Part shown: in pieces, positions 41,126 through 50,421 of the stretch
Position numbering within the stretch: the stretch's first letter is position 1
Layout: every line of letters begins with the position of its first letter
Assembly (NCBI GenBank): GCA_022568135.1
Contig: JADFFQ010000024.1
Location: 1-51,771, forward strand
Length of the DNA: 51,771 bases
Direction of reading: 5' to 3'
Source of the DNA: Planctomycetota bacterium
GTDB taxonomy: Bacteria > Planctomycetota > Phycisphaerae > Phycisphaerales > SM1A02
Position numbers and translations under genes: made by a program
Notes under the pieces: generated by a model
Database searches by the model: none
Seen by the model: only the letters and a program-made list of their open reading frames with translations
What the model was told of the DNA's origin: nothing

Positions 41126-42736
41126 ATGATCAAGTGGGTCTCGGTGTCCGTGATCGTTGTTGGCGTGTTCATGCTGATGCAGGCGCTGCCCATCGTCCGC
41201 GGAATTGAGGCGCTGGAGGGCTGGATCAGGAGTCTTGGTATCTGGGGACCGGTGGTCCTTGGGTTGATCTATGTCGTTGCCACGGTGCTGCTGTTGCCCG
41301 GCTTTCTATTGACCGTGGCCGCCGGCGCCATCTTCGGCCTGGTGAAGGGGACCATCGCCGTGTCCATCGGATCGACCGTTGGCGTCGCCCTGGCGTTTCT
41401 CATTTCTCGCTACTTCGCGCGGGAGAAGGTCGAGCACCGCCTGAGGCGATACCCAAAGTTCTCCGCAATCGACAAGGCAATCGGAGCGGGCGGATGGAAG
41501 ATTGTCGCGATGCTGCGTCTTTCACCGGCGGTCCCGTTCAACCTGCAGAACTATGCCTACGGGTTGACCTCGATCGGATTCTGGACCTGCGTGCTGACAA
41601 GCTGGCTGTTCATGCTGCCGGGCACATTCCTATACGTGTACCTCGGCAAGGCGTTGGGGTTGGCGGCGTTTACGGCCGCCGGCGCCCACCGCGAGAGGAC
41701 ACCAGCCGAGTGGGCCCTGCTCGCCGTCGGCCTGGTCTTGACGATCATCGTCACGGTCTATGTCACCCGGCTGGCCCGCAAGATGCTCTCCCAGCAGACC
41801 GAGATCCAAGATGCGGAGCATGGGAGCCCCGACGCGCGGCGGCTTGATGAGCAGGCCGCTTCGACGTCGCAGCGCTGGCCATGGGGGGCCACAATCACCG
41901 CGCTGGTGGCGCTGCTCTTGATCTGCACCGCCACCTACGCCCGATTCAATCCACAGACGATCGACCGGATGATCGGCGGGCTGTTCGGCCCGCCTCGCGC
42001 CACACTGACCGAGGCCTACGACCGCAAGCCCGACGGTCCGGCCTTCGACCATTCCGCCTTTGATGGGCTGCTCAAAGAGCATGTCGATGACAACGGGTGG
42101 GTCGATTACGCCGCTCTGGCCAAGGATGCGAAGAAGCTCGATGAGTACATCAGCGCTCTGGCCGGGGCGCCGTTCGACGAGATGAGTCGCGACGAGCGGC
42201 TGGCCTTGCTCATCAATGCCTACAACGCCTTCACCCTGCGCTTGATCCTCGATTATTGGGATGACGGGAAACTGCAATCGATCATGAAGATCCCTTCAGC
42301 GAAGCGCTGGGACGACCGGCGGTGGAAGGTCGGCTCCCACCTTTGGAGCCTCAATCAGATCGAGCACGAGCAGATCAGGCCGAAGTTCGTAGAACCTCGC
42401 GTCCATTTCGCATTGGTCTGCGCGGCTGCGAGCTGCCCAATTCTGCGTAACGAAGCGTATTTGGCTGACCGTATTGACAACCAGTTGGAAGATCAAGCCA
42501 GGTATGCGCACAGCCACGACCGCTGGCTTCGTTTCGACGCCGAACGCAACATTGTGAACCTGACCCCATTGTACGACTGGTACCACGGCGATTTCGAACA
42601 AGTGGCTGGGGGCGTATTGGAGTACGCGGCTCGCTACTCGCCTCAGCTGAAGGAAGCGATCGACGCAGGCCGAGCCCCGAGAATCAAGTGGCTTGAATAC
42701 GATTGGAAGCTAAACAGCAAGCAGAACGCGAAATAG
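41126..42736 (+). CDS. TVP38/TMEM64 (VTT-domain) membrane protein fused to DUF547
   Basis: ATG 41126 starts just before the first membrane helix (IKWVSVSVIVVGVFML); ATG 41090 is possible too. Residues 1-230: VTT/DedA-like domain with GPVVLGLIYVVATVLLLPGF, AGAIFGLVKGTIAVSIGSTVG, ISRYFAREK and LRLSPAVPFNLQNYAYGLT. A further helix follows at about 260. Residues 290-530: DUF547 (WVDYAALAKDAKKLDEYI; LINAYNAFTLRLIL; HFALVCAAASCPIL; LYDWYHGDF). The two are often separate neighbouring genes in this type of operon; here they are one chain. Confidence 0.87.
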   Translation: MIKWVSVSVIVVGVFMLMQALPIVRGIEALEGWIRSLGIWGPVVLGLIYVVATVLLLPGFLLTVAAGAIFGLVKGTIAVSIGSTVGVALAFLISRYFAREKVEHRLRRYPKFSAIDKAIGAGGWKIVAMLRLSPAVPFNLQNYAYGLTSIGFWTCVLTSWLFMLPGTFLYVYLGKALGLAAFTAAGAHRERTPAEWALLAVGLVLTIIVTVYVTRLARKMLSQQTEIQDAEHGSPDARRLDEQAASTSQRWPWGATITALVALLLICTATYARFNPQTIDRMIGGLFGPPRATLTEAYDRKPDGPAFDHSAFDGLLKEHVDDNGWVDYAALAKDAKKLDEYISALAGAPFDEMSRDERLALLINAYNAFTLRLILDYWDDGKLQSIMKIPSAKRWDDRRWKVGSHLWSLNQIEHEQIRPKFVEPRVHFALVCAAASCPILRNEAYLADRIDNQLEDQARYAHSHDRWLRFDAERNIVNLTPLYDWYHGDFEQVAGGVLEYAARYSPQLKEAIDAGRAPRIKWLEYDWKLNSKQNAK

Positions 42737-42823
42737 TTTGGACTCGTGGTCTTCGCGTTGCCTTGGAAGCAGGAGTGTTGCGAGCAGGATTCGTATTGTC
42801 CATCCACAAGCCAGGGAACGGGT

Positions 42824-44362
42824 ATGACCAGATTCAACACGATTGTCGACCAACTCCCTCAGGCTCGACCTCTGGATGAACACAACAAAGCGCTGATTGA
42901 GAACGTCCGGCCCCCCGATTGGGTGAATCCAAAGTCGGTCGGACGCTACAACATGGTTGTCGTCGGTGCGGGAACGGCGGGCCTGGTTACGGCGGCGGGC
43001 GCGGCTGGTCTCGGGGCGAAGGTGGCGCTGGTGGAGCGAGCACTGCTGGGCGGCGACTGCCTCAATGTAGGCTGCGTGCCGTCCAAAGCCCTGATCCGTT
43101 GCGCCCGAGCCTATGCCGACGCGCGCGATGCGGGGCAGTTTGGTGTCCGGATAGCCCAAGGCGTTACACTGGATTTCCCAGCCGTGATGCAGCGGATGCG
43201 CCGCCTGCGGGCCGGCATCAGCCGCAACGATTCCGCCCAACGCTTTCGAGATCTCGGCGTAGATGTGTTTATCGGCGAAGCTCGCTTCACTGAAACCGAC
43301 ACCGTTGAGGTGGACGGCAAGACGTTGCGGTTTGCTCGGGCGTGTATCGCCACGGGCGCCCGGGCCGCGGTGCTTCCCATCCCCGGCCTGGCCGAAGTTG
43401 GCTACCTGACCAACGAAACCGTCTTCTCCCTCACTGAGCTTCCGCCTCGCCTCGCCATCATCGGCGCCGGTCCCATTGGCTGCGAGCTGGCCCAGACTTT
43501 CGCCCGCTTCGGTTCACAGGTCACCCTCCTGGAAGCAAGGCGCCAGATCCTGCCCCGCGAGGATCGTGACGCAGCCCAGCGCATTGAGAAGGCTCTGGTC
43601 AGGGACGGCGTTGATCTGAACTGTTGCTGCAAGGTTGTCGGCTTCAGACAAGACGGCGTCGAGAAGGTTGTTGAGCTGGATGGCAATGGCGCTTGCGAGG
43701 ACCTGCACGTCGATGAGATTCTGCTCGGTGTCGGTCGCGCGCCCAACCTCGAGGGGTTGAATCTTGAAGCAGCCGGGGTGGAGTACGACAACGCCGGCGT
43801 CAAGGTCAACGACCGCCTGCAAACCACCAATCGCAGAATCTACGCGGCCGGAGACATCTGCTGCGCCTACAAGTTCACCCACACCGCCGACGCCATGGCC
43901 CGCATCGTCATCCAAAACGCCCTGTTCTTCGGTCGGTCGAAGGCCAGTGCTCTGATCATCCCGTGGTGTACGTACACCGATCCCCAGATCGCCCATGTCG
44001 GTCTGTACGCCCATGAGGCTCAAAAGAAGGGCATTGAGGTGGATACGTACACGATCGAGCTGTCCGATGTGGACCGTGCGATTCTCGATGGCGAGGACGA
44101 AGGGTTTCTCAAAGTGCACGTGAAAAAGGGCAGCGACACGATCCTGGGCGCAACGCTCGTGGCACGTCATGCCGGAGAGATGATTTCCGAGATCACCTTG
44201 GCCATGGTCGCCGGGGCCGGCCTCACCACAGTGTCGAGAACCATCCACCCCTACCCCACCCAGGCCGAAGTCATCAAGAAGGCGGGCGACGCCTACCGAC
44301 GAACACGGCTCACCCCGCGCGTCAAGAAGGTCTTCGAGACAATCCTGCGTTGGCGCCGCTGA
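42824..44362 (+). CDS. FAD-dependent disulfide oxidoreductase, mercuric-reductase-like family
   Basis: ATG 42824 follows CAGGGAACGGGT; 512 residues. FAD motif VVVGAGTAGLVTAA, redox-active pair GGDCLNVGCVPSKAL, NAD(P) motif IIGAGPIGCELAQTF, second FAD motif YAAGDICC and the dimer-interface HPYPTQAE. It lacks the N-terminal HMA domain and C-terminal Cys pair of true MerA, so Hg reduction is unlikely despite the usual annotation. Homologues with the N-terminal DEHN-x-x-L-x-x-NVRPPDW extension are typical partners of TVP38 proteins. Confidence 0.88.
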   Translation: MTRFNTIVDQLPQARPLDEHNKALIENVRPPDWVNPKSVGRYNMVVVGAGTAGLVTAAGAAGLGAKVALVERALLGGDCLNVGCVPSKALIRCARAYADARDAGQFGVRIAQGVTLDFPAVMQRMRRLRAGISRNDSAQRFRDLGVDVFIGEARFTETDTVEVDGKTLRFARACIATGARAAVLPIPGLAEVGYLTNETVFSLTELPPRLAIIGAGPIGCELAQTFARFGSQVTLLEARRQILPREDRDAAQRIEKALVRDGVDLNCCCKVVGFRQDGVEKVVELDGNGACEDLHVDEILLGVGRAPNLEGLNLEAAGVEYDNAGVKVNDRLQTTNRRIYAAGDICCAYKFTHTADAMARIVIQNALFFGRSKASALIIPWCTYTDPQIAHVGLYAHEAQKKGIEVDTYTIELSDVDRAILDGEDEGFLKVHVKKGSDTILGATLVARHAGEMISEITLAMVAGAGLTTVSRTIHPYPTQAEVIKKAGDAYRRTRLTPRVKKVFETILRWRR

Positions 44363-44378
44363 TTCTCGCTAGACACAA

Positions 44379-45281
44379 ATGACCCAGCCCATGTCGGTAT
44401 CTGCATCATCCAGCCGTCACCTCTCATGCGACGCGAGGCGATCTGGAGAAGCCAAGATCAGCCGAAGGCCGATCGGCGATCGGGTCTCCGTCATCATCCC
44501 CGCCCGCAACGAGGAAGCGTATATCGGCGAGACGCTTGACCATGTACTGCCGGCCGATCCATGGGAAGTGATCGTCGTCGATGGCTACAGTACCGATCGC
44601 ACAGCCGAGATTGCCGAAGCATTCGGCGTGACGGTCGTGTCGTCGCCGCCCGGCCGCGCCCGACAACTCAACGCCGGCGCTGCGATCGCAACCGGCGAGG
44701 TTCTGCTCTTCTTGCATGCGGACACCCGCCTGCCGCCGAGCTTCCATCAACACATCCGCCGTGTACTAGCACAGGCTTCGGTGACCGCGGGAGCCTTTCG
44801 ACTTCGCGTCGACGCCCCGCATCGAGCCCTGCGGGTGATCGAGATGTTCGTGAATTGGCGATCGCGCTACCTCCAGTTGCCCTACGGCGACCAGGCAATC
44901 TTCTTGAGAGCGGAAACGTTCCGGCGCGTCGGCGGATTTGCCAATCTGCCGATCATGGAAGATTTCGATCTCGCGCGACGTTTGCGCCGCCTGGGTCGAA
45001 TTGTCGTCGCCCCCGCTTCGATCGTCACGTCCGCGCGGCGCTGGCTGGAATATGGAATCTGCCGCACCATGTTGATCAATCAGGCGTGTATCGCCGGCTA
45101 CCTCTTGGGTGTATCGCCCAGCCGCCTCGCCTTGTGGCGCCATCAGTCGCGACATTCTCGGAACCTCCAGACGCCCGACCATCGATGCAGACGACTGGAC
45201 GTGCCCAGCCAATTGATTATCCTGCCCGAATTGAGCAGCGTCGGCCCCCACCGCCGCCGCGCGCGAGTCAGATTCTCTTAG
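44379..45281 (+). CDS. Family 2 glycosyltransferase, TIGR04283-like
   Basis: A 300-residue GT-A glycosyltransferase: VSVIIPARNEEAYIGETL, the nucleotide region VIVVDGYSTDRT, the DxD-like LFLHADTRLP, and the acceptor-side QAIFLRAETFRRVGGFANLPIMEDFDLARRL. The closest pattern is TIGR04283, often found with TVP38-reductase gene sets. About 35 N-terminal residues are extra and basic. It starts 17 bases after the reductase gene and ends a few bases before lpxI, consistent with one operon. Confidence 0.85.
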   Translation: MTQPMSVSASSSRHLSCDARRSGEAKISRRPIGDRVSVIIPARNEEAYIGETLDHVLPADPWEVIVVDGYSTDRTAEIAEAFGVTVVSSPPGRARQLNAGAAIATGEVLLFLHADTRLPPSFHQHIRRVLAQASVTAGAFRLRVDAPHRALRVIEMFVNWRSRYLQLPYGDQAIFLRAETFRRVGGFANLPIMEDFDLARRLRRLGRIVVAPASIVTSARRWLEYGICRTMLINQACIAGYLLGVSPSRLALWRHQSRHSRNLQTPDHRCRRLDVPSQLIILPELSSVGPHRRRARVRFS

Positions 45282-45289
45282 AGATGCCG

Positions 45290-46150
45290 ATGGAAGATCG
45301 AGTTCTCGGATTGATCGCTGGACAAGGCCGGCTGCCGACGCTGGTCGCACAGGGAATGAAGGCATCGGGAGCGCGTGTGTGTGGTGTGGGACTGCGCGAG
45401 CATTACGACCCGGCCTTGCCGGCGCTGTGCGACCATTTCCAGGTCGTCGGCGTGTATCGCCTTGGCCGATGGATCAGGGCGCTTCGCAACTATGGGGTCA
45501 CCGAAGCGGTCCTCGTCGGACGGGTCGCGAAAGCGCGAATGCACGATCCGATGCGCCTCTTTCGAGACCTACCCGATTGGCGGGCTCTAAAGCTGTGGTA
45601 TCGACGCATGCGCAATGATCGGCGAAATGCCGCAGTGCTCATGGCCCTGGCCGAGGAACTGCGAGAAAGCGGCATCACCCTCATCGATTCGACTACCCAC
45701 ATCACCGATCATCTCGCAGACCATGGCCCAATGACCCCCGCGGCCCCGACACCACAACAGCAGGCGGATATTGCCCGCGGTTGGCCGGCCCTCAAACGCG
45801 TGGTCGAGCTGGATATCGGCCAATCGATCGCAGTGTGTCAAGGCGAGGTCATCGCGGTCGAGTCGCTGGAGGGAACGGACGCCATGATCGAGCGGGCCGG
45901 GCGGCTCAATGGCCGTGGCGGTTGGACGTTGCTCAAGGCCCCCAGTGACGATCACGATATGCGCTTTGACGTCCCTGCAATCGGCCCGGTCACCATCGAG
46001 CGTCTCGCCGGCGCGGGGGCGGGGTGTGTGGCTGTGCGTGCCGGCGAGGTGATCATGATCGACAAGCCACAGGTCATCGAAGCCGCAACCCAAGCCGGGA
46101 TCGCCATCGTCGGCATCAGCCGAACCGACCCGCGCACACCACAGGCCTGA
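45290..46150 (+). CDS. lpxI: LpxI, UDP-2,3-diacylglucosamine pyrophosphatase
   Basis: A 286-residue protein (ATG 45284 is also possible). The N-terminal domain begins LGLIAGQGRLPTLVAQG and contains VTEAVLVGRVAKA; the catalytic DUF1009 domain has DIGQSIAVCQGEVIAVESLEGTDAMI, LLKAPSDDHDMRFDVPAIG and VMIDKPQVIEAA. LpxI removes UMP from UDP-2,3-diacylglucosamine to give lipid X, doing the work of LpxH in many bacteria. It acts in the cytoplasm. lpxB, the next step, is at the window's right end on the other strand. Confidence 0.92.
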   Translation: MEDRVLGLIAGQGRLPTLVAQGMKASGARVCGVGLREHYDPALPALCDHFQVVGVYRLGRWIRALRNYGVTEAVLVGRVAKARMHDPMRLFRDLPDWRALKLWYRRMRNDRRNAAVLMALAEELRESGITLIDSTTHITDHLADHGPMTPAAPTPQQQADIARGWPALKRVVELDIGQSIAVCQGEVIAVESLEGTDAMIERAGRLNGRGGWTLLKAPSDDHDMRFDVPAIGPVTIERLAGAGAGCVAVRAGEVIMIDKPQVIEAATQAGIAIVGISRTDPRTPQA

Positions 46151-46515
46151 AAACTCCTGTCACATCCGCGCGCGCAGGCCTTTGGGCGCGCACTTCGCGC
46201 TTCCGAGGGCCTTGATTCTGACCGCCTATCGAGGGTCGGCCTGTCTTGCGCGCGCCAGGCCGACCGAACGGGCCTTTGGGCGCGCGCCGGCCGGGCTACG
46301 CGCGCAATAACTTCGGCTAACCGAGGCTTATCTCAGCTTAACTCGCGCTAACTCAGCGCTTCCGAGGCTTATCCAGCCATAACTTCGACCATCTTGTGCC
46401 CGCCAGCACGACCTCAACCCGCCCCGCGCGCACAACCGTGGATCGTCAACTCCGGTCCCCTTTTCTTCTTCGTCCCCCTTTCTTCCCTCGATTCAGCGCA
46501 CAGTATGTACCTACG
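46151..46515. other. Repetitive gene-free segment
   Basis: GGCCTTTGGGCGCGC occurs at 46177 and 46271, with GCGCGC runs around. Further right, CCGAGGCTTATC appears twice and TAACTTCG twice within 80 bases. No gene or clear RNA is visible. Confidence 0.4.
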
Positions 46516-46552
46516 GGTATCACCGCAAAAAACTGATACCAATGGTATTACC
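46516..46552 (+). promoter_or_regulatory. GGTAT operator-like sites before the defence genes
   Basis: GGTATCA (46516) is inverted as TGATACC (46534), with a further GGTATTACC at 46544. TATACT at 46560-46565 may be a -10 element, which would make the message nearly leaderless. Confidence 0.4.
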
Positions 46553-46573
46553 GGGACGATATACTCCAAGGAT

Positions 46574-46726
46574 ATGGCCAAAGTTCGTATCTCAGGCTTT
46601 CGGTGCGAGCGGTGCGGGCATGAGTGGGTGCCCCGCGGTTCACGTTCACCACGCGTTTGCCCGAAATGCAAGAATCCATACTGGGATCGGCCGAAGAAAA
46701 CGCAACGCCGGACTCGATCACGCTAG
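46574..46726 (+). CDS. Small zinc-ribbon protein (50 residues)
   Basis: The protein has CERCGHEWVPRG and CPKCKNPYWDRP, two CxxC knuckles, and a basic tail KKTQRRTRSR. It is a single zinc ribbon, like small proteins found beside toxin, restriction and nuclease genes. ATG 46574 is chosen because upstream residues are low complexity and CAAGGAT precedes it. It may bind nucleic acid or control the next gene. Frames overlap those of the methyltransferase if that starts upstream of 46750. Confidence 0.75.
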   Translation: MAKVRISGFRCERCGHEWVPRGSRSPRVCPKCKNPYWDRPKKTQRRTRSR

Positions 46727-46749
46727 ACCTTTTCGTCACGGGACGACTC

Positions 46750-47913
46750 ATGGCTAAAAAGCTCAGGAGCCCAACCGCGGCCGCGCTCGTCGAGGGTGCA
46801 CTCGACCGCCGCCCAGTAAGTGGGCTGACACACAACTACTATCGTTACCCCGCGAGGTTCTCCCCGGCATTCGCGCGCGCATGCATCGAGACATACACTC
46901 GACCCGGCCAAGTCGTCCTCGACCCCTTCATGGGCGGCGGCACGACGGTGATCGAGGCGATGGTGCTGGGACGCCGCGCCATCGGGTCCGACATCAATTC
47001 CCTGGGCGTGTTCATCGCGCGGGTGAAGGTCTCGCCCCTGAGCCGTTCGGAGCGTGCCGCTGTGACGAGGTGGGCTGACCTAGTGGTGCCGTCGATCCGC
47101 TGCTCGGATGCGGCACCCCTCACAGGTCGGATTCCCCGCAACATGACGATGCCGGAAGCAAGGTGGTTACGCAAGACCATCTCGCTGCTACTCAGCTCCC
47201 TCGATCGAAAACTCGCTAGCGACCGCAGCAGAAGTTTCGCACGATGCGTCGTCCTCAACGTAGGCCAGTGGGCCCTGAACGGACGCCGGCGTATCCCAAC
47301 CGCGGCCGAGTTCCGTGAGAGAATCAGCATCCAGGCATGTGACATGTTGTCCGGTGTTGCTGAGCTCGAAGAGGCGATCGTCGCTGTGTCCGGCGGTACC
47401 CACCGACCAATCCTGCGACAGAATGACGCAGAGAGCCTCCACCTCGACAAGACGATTCGCCGAGCGGGCCCGGCAGATCTTGTCGTCACGTCGCCGCCGT
47501 ACCCCGGCATACACATGCTCTACCATCGCTGGCAGGTGGACGGGAGAAAGGAGACCGATGCGCCATACTGGATCGCCGCGCAGAATGACGGCCTCGGTTC
47601 CACATACTACAACTTCGCCGACCGTCGGAAGGCGGCCGAAGATCGCTACTTCCGTAAGGCCAAGGCTGCCTTCTCGTCCATCCGGAGTGTGATGCGCCAC
47701 GGCGCCGTGCTTGCGCAGTTCATCGCATTCTCGGACCCGGCTCGGCAACTGAAGCGATACCTGTCGATGATGAAACGGGCAGGTTTCGTGGAGTGTCGCG
47801 GCAAATATGAACGCCGTACATGGCGTGACGTGCCTAGCCGCCGATGGCACGCGAGCTTACAGGGCGACACTTCTTCGTCGCGCGAAGTTGTTCTCGTCCA
47901 CCGCGCGACGTGA
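46750..47913 (+). CDS. DNA methyltransferase (N4-cytosine or N6-adenine type)
   Basis: From ATG 46750, 387 residues; an ATG at 46666 or GTG at 46624 would lengthen it. The SAM motif is VVLDPFMGGGTTVIEAMVLGRRAIGSDIN and comes before the catalytic VVTSPPYPG, as in alpha- or gamma-like orders. THNYYRYPARFSP is typical of this subgroup. The middle (residues 90-220) may recognise DNA. No restriction endonuclease is in the island; a GHKL ATPase gene converges on it with a 4-base gap. Confidence 0.88.
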   Translation: MAKKLRSPTAAALVEGALDRRPVSGLTHNYYRYPARFSPAFARACIETYTRPGQVVLDPFMGGGTTVIEAMVLGRRAIGSDINSLGVFIARVKVSPLSRSERAAVTRWADLVVPSIRCSDAAPLTGRIPRNMTMPEARWLRKTISLLLSSLDRKLASDRSRSFARCVVLNVGQWALNGRRRIPTAAEFRERISIQACDMLSGVAELEEAIVAVSGGTHRPILRQNDAESLHLDKTIRRAGPADLVVTSPPYPGIHMLYHRWQVDGRKETDAPYWIAAQNDGLGSTYYNFADRRKAAEDRYFRKAKAAFSSIRSVMRHGAVLAQFIAFSDPARQLKRYLSMMKRAGFVECRGKYERRTWRDVPSRRWHASLQGDTSSSREVVLVHRAT

Positions 47914-47917
47914 TTCG

Positions 47918-50374
47918 TTACACGTCCGATGTCGCCTGCATCTTCAAGCTCTCGTGCATGAGCTCTGCCGTGCGAATTGCCTGTTTTGCTTGCATCGTCG
48001 CGACCCGGATCCGATCATTCTCGAGCATCTTCTCGACCAACTCCTCAGATACCTCGTCCGCTGTCGCGGCCCCGGTGCTCCCTTCAATCTGCAGTATCGC
48101 GTGGTACGCAATCCAAATTTCAAAGTTTATCCGAAAGAGCTCGACAAGCGCGGGCCTCTGTTGCCCGAGAAGCCTCACCTGATTGGCGAAGGGATCGAAG
48201 ACAGTCGAGTAGTAAACGAAGATGCCATTCTGCTGTTTGATCGGCCGATACGCAACGCTCTGCAACTTCTGCTCGTCTTCTTCTTCTGCTAGATGAGGCC
48301 AGACCAGTCCCCATTGCTCCAGATCATCAGACGGGTTGATCGGGATGATCTCGAAGGGTGGCACATCACCTTTCGACTGGCGCACGGGCTGCATCCTCTC
48401 AGGCTGCACCTCAAAGCTGGTTGAGTCCACCAGTTGCGCTCCATCAGGCTTCGTGAGCGTGACCACGATGCGCCCGCTCTGACCCTCTGTTGCACCCGAT
48501 CCGGGTCTAAGCCGCCATCGCAAACGGCCGCCCCGCAATGGAGACACGCCGGCAACTTCCAGAATGTCAGGCTCGACTCGAATTGCGATACGTTCCGTTG
48601 TGTAGAACTTCGAATCAGCGTCCGTTTCGATTACCACGACTTCCGTGTCATTGATCGCAACATCCATCTGAGGCTTCGGGTGGACGATCTCAAACCGCGT
48701 GACTTCCGGATACGGGAGAGTAGGCAGCGGGTCGAATACGACTGGACGCCGGCGCTTCTTCCGCCGCGCCGACTCTTCTTCGCCGTCTTCACTCCGCTCT
48801 GTTGATGCCCCCTCATCCTTCACGCGATAGCCGGCTTCCCGCAGGAGCTTCGATACCTGTTTGCGAACTTCCTCACTCGTGGATCGTGAAGTTCGCTCCG
48901 TCAGTCGCTGGGTGAGCTCTCTTTCGATCACCGCAAGGGTCTCATCCTCGTCAAGCATCTTCCGAACAACACCAAGCAGGCCGTCAAGAACGGGTCCATC
49001 CTTTAGCCCTTCTCGAGAGGTGGAAAACAACTCGCGACGAATCCGACTGTTGGCGTTGGTGGCGTCGATGTGAATGACCATGTGCCGCGACAACATTCCA
49101 AGCCCAACATCACGGATGAGTTTCGCGGTCAGCTCGCCTTGATTCTGACCGTTCATGGTTGCAACGATCGGATGGTTCGGTTGCACGAAAAGCTCGTTGG
49201 ATTGGCTTCGGAGAATCGTCTCGTCCTGCCCCTTCCGCTTCGTCTTACGGGTGGCGATGACGACCCAGTACTCAATCCCCACGCACGCGTCATCGGTACC
49301 AACTGGCACCACGTATTCCATTGGACGATAGTGACGGACTTCGACCCGGCCACCTGACTCGTTGTCATCCTCCGCCTTCTTTACGAGTTTCATCAGACGG
49401 TTGCGGCTACCGCTGACTCTCTCATCGCGCCCATCCTTCGAACGAAGATCGACGACGCGAAATGGGAACAGCGGGTCGAATGCGGAGCAATGCAGGTAGT
49501 GGTATAGGTTACCTGGACTTGGCGACAGCTTGTTAGTGAGGTTGGATAGCCTGTAGCTGACATGTCGCACAACAGTGCCGTGCGACAACTCGTACTTCTT
49601 CTTCAGGTCCGACTCCGGGTACAAGTCGAGCGGCTCATTTCCGATCTCGCAAGCCGGTACGCAAGGCGCGTCTCCGGCCACACTCAGGTAGCCATACGCA
49701 TCCTCTTTGTACGTTTCGTCAAGTCTCATCACGCGGATAATGGTAAACGCGAGAGTACCGGGGTCATCTTTCGCGCGGGAGAAGACAAACACATAGTCTG
49801 CAAACGCGAGCGACGCCGCCCCTCCCTGACCAAATGCGCCGATGAGGTATCGCTTGTTGATCTTGTTTCCAGATTGCAGACTCAGAATCGTGCTCGGGAA
49901 TTCGTGCGGAGTGAGTCCAATGCCGTGGTCAATGACGTCCACGGTTGGAGCGAACTCAACCCCGCTTTCAAGCATGATCAGTGCGATTCGACGGTCGAAT
50001 TCTGATTCATCGAAGAGCCAATTGAACAACCCCTCGTCAGGGCCTGATATGGGACGCCCGAACCAGGCTTGCGCAGCGGCACGAGACGAGGTCGGCAGCT
50101 GCATGCCCGGAGTCACACGCTCCTCCAAGAGTGCGTCCATGGCGTTCGTCAGTCTCTCTGTCAGACAGCGCCCAGGTTTGGTCCCCAGTCCGATGGTCGA
50201 GATGTTCGACAGATTATCGCCGAACGCGCGCCACACATACCCGGAGCTGCCGATAGGCTCATTGAGCTGCTGCGCCTGGCTATCACCCAGCGCTTCAAGC
50301 ACACGACGTGCATCGTCGGTCGATCTCGCAGCAAGAAGATCCTGGAACAGTTGCAGGTGATTAGGTTCAGTCAT
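47918..50374 (-). CDS. GHKL-family ATPase, MutL/MORC/Hsp90-like, probable defence protein
   Basis: ATG 50374 follows TTGGAGGCGTCT; 818 residues. ATP-binding motifs are in the first 190: N box ERLTNAMDALLEE, G1 VIDHGIGLTPHEF, G2 YLIGAFGQGGAASLAFADY. The middle (residues 330-470) resembles a transducer domain with HIDATNANSRIRRELFSTSREG. A KEDEGASTERSEDGEEESARRKKRRR-like charged segment precedes a beta-rich region (residues 600-690) and a helical end. This looks like the GHKL ATPases that Iyer and colleagues linked to restriction-modification loci. No nuclease motif is recognised in it. Confidence 0.82.
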   Translation of the reverse strand: MTEPNHLQLFQDLLAARSTDDARRVLEALGDSQAQQLNEPIGSSGYVWRAFGDNLSNISTIGLGTKPGRCLTERLTNAMDALLEERVTPGMQLPTSSRAAAQAWFGRPISGPDEGLFNWLFDESEFDRRIALIMLESGVEFAPTVDVIDHGIGLTPHEFPSTILSLQSGNKINKRYLIGAFGQGGAASLAFADYVFVFSRAKDDPGTLAFTIIRVMRLDETYKEDAYGYLSVAGDAPCVPACEIGNEPLDLYPESDLKKKYELSHGTVVRHVSYRLSNLTNKLSPSPGNLYHYLHCSAFDPLFPFRVVDLRSKDGRDERVSGSRNRLMKLVKKAEDDNESGGRVEVRHYRPMEYVVPVGTDDACVGIEYWVVIATRKTKRKGQDETILRSQSNELFVQPNHPIVATMNGQNQGELTAKLIRDVGLGMLSRHMVIHIDATNANSRIRRELFSTSREGLKDGPVLDGLLGVVRKMLDEDETLAVIERELTQRLTERTSRSTSEEVRKQVSKLLREAGYRVKDEGASTERSEDGEEESARRKKRRRPVVFDPLPTLPYPEVTRFEIVHPKPQMDVAINDTEVVVIETDADSKFYTTERIAIRVEPDILEVAGVSPLRGGRLRWRLRPGSGATEGQSGRIVVTLTKPDGAQLVDSTSFEVQPERMQPVRQSKGDVPPFEIIPINPSDDLEQWGLVWPHLAEEEDEQKLQSVAYRPIKQQNGIFVYYSTVFDPFANQVRLLGQQRPALVELFRINFEIWIAYHAILQIEGSTGAATADEVSEELVEKMLENDRIRVATMQAKQAIRTAELMHESLKMQATSDV

Positions 50375-50421
50375 AGACGCCTCCAATTGCCGTCATTTCC
50401 AGATAGAGGAAGCTTGGGACC

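Noticed and set aside
42824..44362. True mercuric reductase paired with the mer-type transporter
   Set aside because: It lacks the HMA domain and C-terminal Cys pair of MerA, and is 18 kb away in a TVP38-type operon.
46750..50374. Classical restriction-modification system
   Set aside because: I could find no endonuclease motif (PD-ExK, HNH, GIY-YIG, PLD) in the ATPase or in the zinc-ribbon protein.
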